Shown piece by piece: positions 58,201-64,000 of a DNA stretch of 64,000 bases; the first letter of the stretch is position 1; each line of letters starts with the position of its first letter. Below the pieces are notes generated by a model. The model searched no databases. It was not told the origin of the DNA and saw only the letters and a program-made list of their open reading frames with translations. The stretch comes from Antedon mediterranea (taxonomy: Eukaryota > Echinodermata > Crinoidea > Comatulida > Antedonidae), in assembly GCF_964355755.1 (NCBI RefSeq), contig NC_092670.1, positions 36,071,795-36,135,794 of the forward strand, read 5' to 3'. Made by a program: the position numbers and the translations under genes.

Positions 58201-58869
58201 TGCTAAACACTTAGATGTATTAGTAAGTATTTTTTTTATATATTTTAGCTGTCCAGTTGATTCAACTGTGAGGTTCCTTGACTCGACTGATTCCGAACTT
58301 CGATTCAGTATCTCAGCGTTTGCTATCATTGGAAAGGGGCTCGATCATGATGTAAGTAGTTTAGTATTACATTGAGAACAACTTAAACATGTTGGAAAGG
58401 GAGTATGGGACTCAGTATAGATGTTTAACAAAGTAATTGCTTGAATGTTTAGGTTGTGGGAATTCTTAGGTTGATAATGGTAGGCCTACCATATTGTTAG
58501 GCCTCGTCTACACAACCTATAGGCCTATCCAAGATGTCCACTGTATAAAGAATGTTGTGTTAACTGGGCGCTGTCCATTCGAAAATTAGAATAACTACTA
58601 TACTGTACAGTAGTTATGTGATAGACAATCACAAAACCTTGTCGAAACAGCTGCAAACTCGGAGTTTGCAAACAGAAGTTCGCTAGTGTAAAGCTTCTCT
58701 GTCGGTCGTTGGCAATGCAGTATGATTCTGATGACTGGTTTGAAAACTATTTCTTTTTTCTATTCAGGTAATTGTACGTTGTCGGATGGTAGCTTGTAAC
58801 GCAAGAAACGCTGATGACTGTGATAGACTCAAGGAAGCCAGAAGCTCATGTGGACCTGCTAAAGGATAA
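49297..58869 (+). CDS. Secreted ZP-domain protein with N-terminal HYRGG module
   Basis: Coding exons: 49297-49395, 50178-50419, 51586-51779, 52229-52353, 52651-52792, 53039-53153, 53349-53504, 54385-54425, 54585-54727, 55512-55907, 56341-56614, 56814-57001, 57415-57824, 58249-58351, 58768-58869. Phases join exactly to 909 residues. Signal peptide MRIFILLSLLVAVVTG, then SHYRGGSFNYEKIS. Next comes a cysteine-rich region with WRLAAKRSWGPEYEC, ASDADGDTVRCRWARLEDGE and SIPFQFLLNVTEPGSC. Exons 11 and 12 encode two related ~100-residue modules (about 420-640). The C-terminus is a ZP domain. ZP-N (from about 652) has four cysteines (SSC, KRC, DEC, FIC). ZP-C has RLEIESCRAVA, IEKGCPVDSTVRF and VIVRCRMVAC. 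It ends GPAKG right after the last cysteine, with no membrane segment, GPI-type tail or furin-site linker. Likely an extracellular matrix or egg-coat polymer; role inferred. Confidence 0.9.
49547..49802. repeat. 32-bp tandem repeat, 8 copies
   Basis: Unit GATTTACCGCGGAACACAGA plus AAGCAAGTTTCT, with ACCGCGGAA and GCCGCGAAA forms alternating in the first copies. First coding intron of the ZP gene. Confidence 0.92.
50494..51235 (+). mobile_element. ~740-bp dispersed element with GACCGACA arrays
   Basis: Starts ACAAGGCCATATAGATGGCT, then GCAGTCGCGTGCTTAG. It contains CG-rich words (GCGCAGTGCGCGCGCA, GTGCGCGTACGCATGCG), then GACCGACAGACAGACCG repeats. It ends ATAGAGTCGCATCCACGCGA. Fragments of both ends occur at 34072, 49169 and 54055. 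No ORF; superfamily unknown. Confidence 0.65.
51427..51566. repeat. M1 MITE, copy J
   Basis: ATGTCTACACTATAAAACTT at left, TAGTTTGATAGTGTATACAA at right. It ends about 20 bases before the acceptor of ZP exon 51586-51779, so it supplies or borders that splice site's upstream region. Confidence 0.7.
51891..52015 (+). repeat. Dispersed repeat (GTCCAGTGTAC family), plus copy
   Basis: CTCTGGTGGTGGAACGAGTC, GTAGGTCCAGTGTACACATC, CCTAGTACATCTTTCGAAAT. In the ZP gene intron after exon 51586-51779. Confidence 0.6.
53512..54019. repeat. 98-bp tandem repeat, about 5 copies
   Basis: Unit AAGAACTAAATTCAACTGGC, AGTAGTTAGGTTAAACTGGT, ATGAACTAGATTAAACTGGT, and so on. Each unit itself contains degenerate TTAAACTGGTA subrepeats. 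Copies are nearly identical, so recent. Confidence 0.93.
54055..54180 (+). repeat. GGCCATATACATGGCTGCAG-family repeat, internally deleted copy
   Basis: AATGCCATATACATGCCTGC joins directly to CCGACCGACCATCCGAAC and GTAGAGTCGCCTTGTCCGCG. Left and right ends of the 50494 element are kept without its middle. Confidence 0.65.
54728..55511. other. ZP gene intron, nothing recognised
   Basis: AT-rich 784-base intron. A TTCATTCAATCTTTTATTTCGG stretch near 54781-54802 looks like a LINE-type tail but is too short to assign. Confidence 0.35.
58072..58180. repeat. M1 MITE, copy K
   Basis: AAGCTCTGTCTACACTATCA at left and AAATAAAGTTTGATAGT at right, in the intron between the two ZP-C exons. It lost part of its arms. 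Confidence 0.75.
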
Positions 58870-58981
58870 ACTGTGAAGCCGTCAGCTTGCACCAAGAACA
58901 ATTGAACGATATCGACAAACAAATCTTAAGAAAGGAGGTTAAAAAGTGACTTTGTATTATTTAGATATTAATTAAAACAAA

Positions 58982-59490
58982 CGTTAGATCTACATGTTTT
59001 AGGTTATTACTGTAAGGTCTTCGAGATCTTCAACTTCTTGGTCTACTCCTGGCGAATCTTAGTGTAATGGTACCTAATTATTAATTGTCATGTTATGGAT
59101 ATAGGATACTGAATAACCTCTCATGACATACAAGAGCTTCTTCTTCAAAGGCGTACGGGAAGGGGCTTTTGTATGTCAGCCTAGATCTACGTGTTTTAGA
59201 TATCTATGTTCTTAGATATTCAACTTCTTGGACTACTTATGGCCAATCTTACTGTAAAGTATAATGTCGCCTAATTACTAAATGTCATGTTATGTATATA
59301 GGCTAGATACTGAATAACCTCTCATGACATACAAGAGCCTCTTCTTCAAAGGCGTATGGGAAGGGGCTTTTGTATGTCAGCCTAGATATCTACATGTTTT
59401 AGATTATGTTCTTCGAGATCTTCAACTTCTTAGTCAACATATAATCTTACTGTAAAGTGTGCCTAATTATTAAATGTCATGTTCTAATAA
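58982..59490. repeat. ~200-bp tandem repeat with hairpins in the ZP gene 3' region
   Basis: Two and a half copies starting near 58988, 59186 and 59385 (CTACATGTTTTAG...). Each complete copy holds a hairpin: TGACATACAAGAGCCTCTTC pairs with GAAGGGGCTTTTGTATGTCA across a TTCAAAGGCGTATGG loop (about 59124-59178 and 59326-59380). A related core, TTCTTCAAAGGCGTATGG, is in the intron near 57226. Confidence 0.85.
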
Positions 59491-59571
59491 ATAAAATTAA
59501 TGTTGATGTATCAATATTGAGTATTGGTTTATCTGTCTGTCTTTTTAGTCTGTAACTGTATTTAAAGAGTC

Positions 59572-59577
59572 AATAAA
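59572..59577 (+). terminator. Polyadenylation signal of the ZP-domain gene (candidate)
   Basis: AATAAA followed by a GTG-rich stretch about 700 bases after the stop. Alternative AATAAA words lie near 59490. Confidence 0.4.
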
Positions 59578-60335
59578 GTGTTTATATCTTCTGCGCATGT
59601 CTATAAACCAATAATCGTTGAAAAGAACTGACAAAACGATTCTGACCAACAGGAATTAAGAAGGCATATTGCTTTGGTTTTCAATCGAAGATATCAGACA
59701 AACTGCACCTATCTGGATTCTATCCTGACTGAAAGTTAATTTGCTGTAAAACAGTACTAACACATTTACAGACGGTGTTAGTCAGTCAACAACTAGTAGC
59801 AGCTGATCTCGCTGTATTAATAAACAAATACCCCATTCCTTCTAGCACCTGCAAACAATGCGTACGTTAGGCCTAAGACTTAGCCAAAGAAAATAGCTGC
59901 AGAGCTACATTTATTCGCATACTGTAGCAATAGATCGAATAAATACCGCTTTCAATAAGCTCTGCAATAAAACATTTAAAAATGGTATAGCCTACAAGGT
60001 AATTGCGGTGCTTGTTTGATAACACTGAATGCAAACTGTTAAAAAAGTTAAAGGCTCAACTCACATTATTCACGGCATAACACTGTCATGTCACATTTAG
60101 ATCAATAAGTTATCTCACTCCTTCAAAAGTTAAAGATACGATATCAACCCTTGTATTAAGAGCGTGGTTAAATGATGTCGAATCATGGGGTGTTCTATTA
60201 CTTTACAGGGACATTTCTAGATATTCAGAATTTTTGTTTTTTAGCCATTATTTCCTCCATGACCTTGTTAGTATTATTCTATTGTAGTGGTTAAAGAAGA
60301 TTGTTCAAAAGGAATTGCACATTATATTAGTCCAA
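59578..60335. other. Spacer between convergent ZP genes, nothing recognised
   Basis: AT-rich with no repeat family recognised. It separates the 3' ends of the paralogues. Confidence 0.45.
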
Positions 60336-60432
60336 GTGGTCGTATTCTCCAATCACAAGTCAAAAAAGTGGTAGTGACTGTTTAAATTTAAAGATGTTTC
60401 CTTCCTTAAATGTGATTGGTGAATACGTCCAC
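60336..60432. mobile_element. 97-bp MITE
   Basis: GTGGTCGTATTCTCCAATCA at left is mirrored by TGATTGGTGAATACGTCCAC at right. Related end at 1869. Confidence 0.75.
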
Positions 60433-60792
60433 AGGGTTGGTTCGTAATATTATTTGTAAAGAGCATCCGTTGCCTATCTACTACAACCGCATATAAAAGA
60501 AATACTATACAATCTTCATAATTTGCATATCATCGGAATTTATTGATTTCAAAATTATCAACTAAGCAAACACTTAGGCCGATGTCTAAAATCAGATCAT
60601 ATTTTTCTAAATTAATTGTTAAACGGTTTAAAATATTGCATGGTCAAAGTCAGCAGAGTCTTTCCTCGGTAAATGTAATCATTAATACATAGTAATAGCG
60701 ATATTGTTAATTATTAATTATGAAGTTATAATATTTCTATCAATTTGTTGGTACATCAACTCTGTCTGCTCTTCTTTTCTAGCCCTCCTTTT

Positions 60793-63747
60793 CTAGCCCT
60801 TTCTTGACGGACAGTTCCTGGCCTTGGCCTTGATTGCTGCACATTCGTCCGCGTTCTTAGAATCACAGGCGACCATTCGACATCTTACAATTACCTATCA
60901 AAGGAACCAGAGTACAGTATTATTTTGTTTGATGTAATGTTCATATCATGCGCTGTGGTAAGGTGGGAAAATGTAGTATGGTAGCACTCTCTCAAACAAG
61001 TGGCTACAATCAGCATGCATTTACCACAAGTCTGTAACGTCCAGTAGCGGATCCAGGATTTAGAAATAGGGAGTGGAGTACTGAAGTGAAGTAATGAACT
61101 TAATTTGATATCCTATCTTTTGCATAACAATTTGTGAAATTTAGAGTAGCCCTGGGCCGGCTCCCTACCCCCTGACGTCGTTAAATCATGCAAAGTACAC
61201 AAAGATTTCACCGACACATTAAATTACGTGAGAAGAAAATGCTTGTATGTTGGAGTGAGTTTTGAAAAGAGCAAATTTTATTAGGGCGACTTGTATTCAA
61301 AGTATATGGATCTAGTAAAAGGGTATTACTTACATTGTGGTCCAATCCTTTCTGGATCATTCCAAATGACGTAACGCTGATTCGTTTCTCGTTTCCGGAT
61401 CCACTGATTCTTACGGTAGGGTCGACGGGGCAACTGTAAAAAAAATATGGATATGGATATGTGTACAAAATATACAATGGTAAACACAATTGATTGTCTG
61501 TTCTTATCAGTTATTAATCAAAGCCTCAAGAAATTGCTTAAAGAGTATTGGGATAAAGCGTAAATTTGCAACTATACTACTTCAGTTGCAACTACCTTTC
61601 TCATATCCGTATTTTCCGTAAAAAGTCAAAACTTTGTACCTTATTTAAAAAGTCCCTGTCTTGCAGTCATTTACATATACACACATTGTTTAAATATTTC
61701 TGTAAAACCAAGTCTGTATACTCTACAATGGGATTTCCGCTATCTTCAAAGGAATTAGTGTATCATTGTTAAAGTTTTTTGAAAGAAATAACTTACCCAT
61801 TTTCAATGAAGACATATGGGTCATCATATCTTGTGCATGTCTTATCTTTAGCGAAGGCGCGACAGCTATCGATCTCAAGCTCGTGGGCAGAGTTGACAGC
61901 ATGTCCAGCGAAGTACAAGACATCTGTGAAGGAAACGTTAGGGAATCTGTTGGTGAGGACTCTGGAGTAAGACCTATCGCTGTAGATGGACAAGTAGGTG
62001 CGCATGTCTCCAGAATTGGTGAACTTCTTGGTGTCAACGCCGTTGTTGGAGTTGAATTGGTTGTCGTTTACTCCAGTACCAGTGACGTCACAGACGAACT
62101 TAAGGTCAACCTTATGTGGTTTTCGTGTAGCGGGAGCACCAGAGAAGATTGGTTTTGGATCACTTCTGAGGGTATTGATGTATCGCATCTTCTGTTGACT
62201 AAGACGCTGTAGAGAAAAAGTGTAAATATTGGTGAATAGCACTGTTGTAGTAGTAGCAGGTGATTTGTTTATAAATATTATTAAAGAGTGAACACCACCC
62301 GATGAACGTCTTTGTAAATGCGGCGAAGTGCCCATTTACTGCATACATTGCCATAACCTTGTGTCTTATTTTCAATTGAAGCTTTCTTTATTACTGTCAA
62401 AATTTGTTTTTGAAGTTCTTAAAGTTAGTGAAAATATTATCTAAGTTTGTTATTGCTATTTTCTTGCTTGTATCGCCTGTACTATTTTTGTGCCATGTTG
62501 GACACTGTTATCCCCAGTTGTCAATAAAGAATAATAAATATTACATAATGATAACACTTACTTTGGATTTAGTTCCGCATTCATCATAGAATGTTGTTAC
62601 TGTCATCCACTTAGAGTTTCGGCTCTTGGCTGTACATTCTGGATCGTGAAGGTGGAGAAGTTCTGGTGCCATGTCATCGACGTATTTGTGTGGAACGTGG
62701 AACGTCATGCTGTAGTCACCACAATCAACGTATGGTTCTGGTGGAGGTGCTGTAAGAAGAAACGTTTTCAGAACTTATTACAAAGATGGTATAATATAAG
62801 GGAAATAGATACATTAAGATGGAAACAAAACGAAAGTTTATGCAGTAAATCAAATTAGAAGACCGTACGTGATTTGAATCCCCATGTTGTTGGTGGATTT
62901 GGTTTCTTTCCTGGATCATCGCCGCCACCGCCGCCTTTGCCACCTTTTCCTTTTCCTCCCTTTCCTCCTCCTCCGCCGCCTGAAAGAGCTGAGCCCATTT
63001 CGCTTCTGCATGGTGATGGATTGACTGCCATTACGACGCCACCGTCCAGTTGAAGAGTAAACAGCATGCCGTCTTCAATGCCTGATGGTTTGTTGAATCG
63101 AAGGATGGTTGGGTCATCTGATGGGAATTCTACATCACTGGATTTAGAGGCGTCAAATTTAGCCAACACCTTTTGGCTTGGAAGTTCCAAAATTGAGATG
63201 TATGCACGGTTGGTTGGTCGAACAATCTAAAAGACGGTTAATAATAAATTACTAGCAGGTAAATGCACAAATAAATAATGAATGAAGAATGTAATGTATT
63301 TCAACGACGTGTTCAATTAATATTTTAACCAATGTAGGCCTATTACTGTACCTTTTTGTTGAATTTGATTTTCCATACTTTTTCCTTAGCGGTTTCGAAA
63401 TCTGGTGAGGGAATAGATTCTTCTGGAATGGCCATTGGTGGTGGTTTAGGCTTGCATTCAGCCGTTTGGAAGGGGTACATCAAGCCTGGATTAGGACTTT
63501 CTGCTGGAGCGTTACCACATGGGTCTGGTTTGTAGACAATAGCTGTACCTGAGTCAATCTCAACGAAGTATTGCACACCATCCTTGAATTTTTCTAGTGG
63601 AGGTTTGAACTCAATTATTGAACTCTCAGTTCCTTCGACAAATTTAATTTCATTAGGATCGGCAAAGTTGAATTTGGCCAATTCTTTGAAGTCCATTCCC
63701 TTTCGGTACTTAAGTCGAGCGTATGCTGGTTTGCGTGGTCGAGCAAC
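60793..63747 (-). CDS. ZP-domain protein, paralogue of the 49297 gene, 3' part only
   Basis: Minus-strand exons: 63352-63747, 62869-63226, 62562-62749, 61797-62206, 61334-61433, 60793-60894. All are in phase, giving 517 residues here; upstream exons lie beyond 64000. The order matches the convergent neighbour: module VARPRKPAYARLKYRKG..., module IVRPTNRAYISILELPS..., then ZP-N (VDCGDYSMTFHVPHKY, YDECGTKSK) and ZP-C (LEIDSCRAFAK, IENGCPVDPTVRI, VIVRCRMVAC). Four of six exons are the same length as their counterparts (396, 188, 410, 102). The second module carries an added Gly/Lys-rich insert (residues encoded about 62890-63000: SGGGGGGKGGKGKGGKGGG). It ends NCPSRKG with no membrane segment or GPI-type tail. 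Extracellular, probably co-assembling with its paralogue; that role is inference. Confidence 0.9.
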
Positions 63748-64000
63748 CTATAAATTAAAATTGTTTTCGTCATTATTAGACCTAAAATTAAAGTGGATAT
63801 AAAGTATATACATTTGGTTAATCAAGTGACCTTGAACTTCAGAGAAACAGAGGAATTATTTGTGTCTTTGGTGATTAAGGATGATGAAGGATTGTTTTAT
63901 CACACCTCAGGAAACCACAATTTCCCATAACTTCATTCTTCATGGAAAAATAATATAAAAGCCACAAACACATAGATTAGCAATTCCACACCCACATTGC
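63748..64000. other. Intron of the second ZP gene, to window end
   Basis: No further exon is seen. A plus-strand TATAAAAG at 63954-63961 is noted but not supported as a promoter. Confidence 0.5.

Noticed and set aside
63954-63961. TATAAAAG as a plus-strand promoter
   Set aside because: It lies in an intron of the minus-strand ZP gene, with no downstream exon visible before the window ends.

Overview
The window is animal nuclear DNA: genes split by GT-AG introns, long AT-rich intergenic stretches, and many dispersed repeats. The protein set (beta-tubulin, GTPBP10, TEX10, DDX42, zona-pellucida-domain proteins) and the repeat style (tRNA-headed SINEs, LINE 3' ends, MITEs, the recurrent non-coding word TAGGCCTA) fit an invertebrate deuterostome, most likely an echinoderm such as a crinoid. 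That assignment is inference.

Layout. 1-1730: last coding exon of a divergent beta-tubulin (+), whose first exon lies before the window. 4408-8005: GTPBP10 (-), seven coding exons. 8601-28059: TEX10 (+), fourteen coding exons, head to head with GTPBP10 across about 0.6 kb. 34213-44725: DDX42 (-), about eighteen coding exons. 49297-58869: a secreted ZP-domain protein (+), fifteen coding exons summing to 909 codons plus stop. 60793-63747: the 3' half of its paralogue (-), tail to tail with it and running off the right edge. For GTPBP10, TEX10 and the first ZP gene, the exon sets I assembled by hand keep phase from start to stop. DDX42 is certain except for its first splice donor.

The most striking structure fills the 9.5-kb first intron of TEX10. 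A 9.07-kb inverted-terminal-repeat element (8985-18052, 8-bp target duplication ACATATTT) carries arrays of a self-complementary 22-bp satellite in its arms. Inside it sits a second 5.86-kb foldback element (11012-16873, 9-bp target duplication ACTTTGAAT). The arms of that inner element are arrays of an ~87-bp unit that is itself a hairpin: about 7 copies on the left and about 35 in opposite orientation on the right. Neither element shows a recognisable transposase.

Other repeat landmarks. One palindromic MITE family (called M1 here) has eleven copies, and one of them supplies the TEX10 stop codon. A 4-kb block of 64-bp and palindromic satellites lies between TEX10 and DDX42. A TTAA-flanked piggyBac-like element is nested in a TA-flanked pogo-like MITE in DDX42 intron 1. 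Minisatellites occur in several introns.

Functionally the housekeeping genes concern ribosome biogenesis (TEX10, nuclear 60S maturation; GTPBP10, mitochondrial ribosome) and splicing (DDX42, U2 snRNP). They show no operon-like linkage. The two ZP genes form a local inverted duplication.
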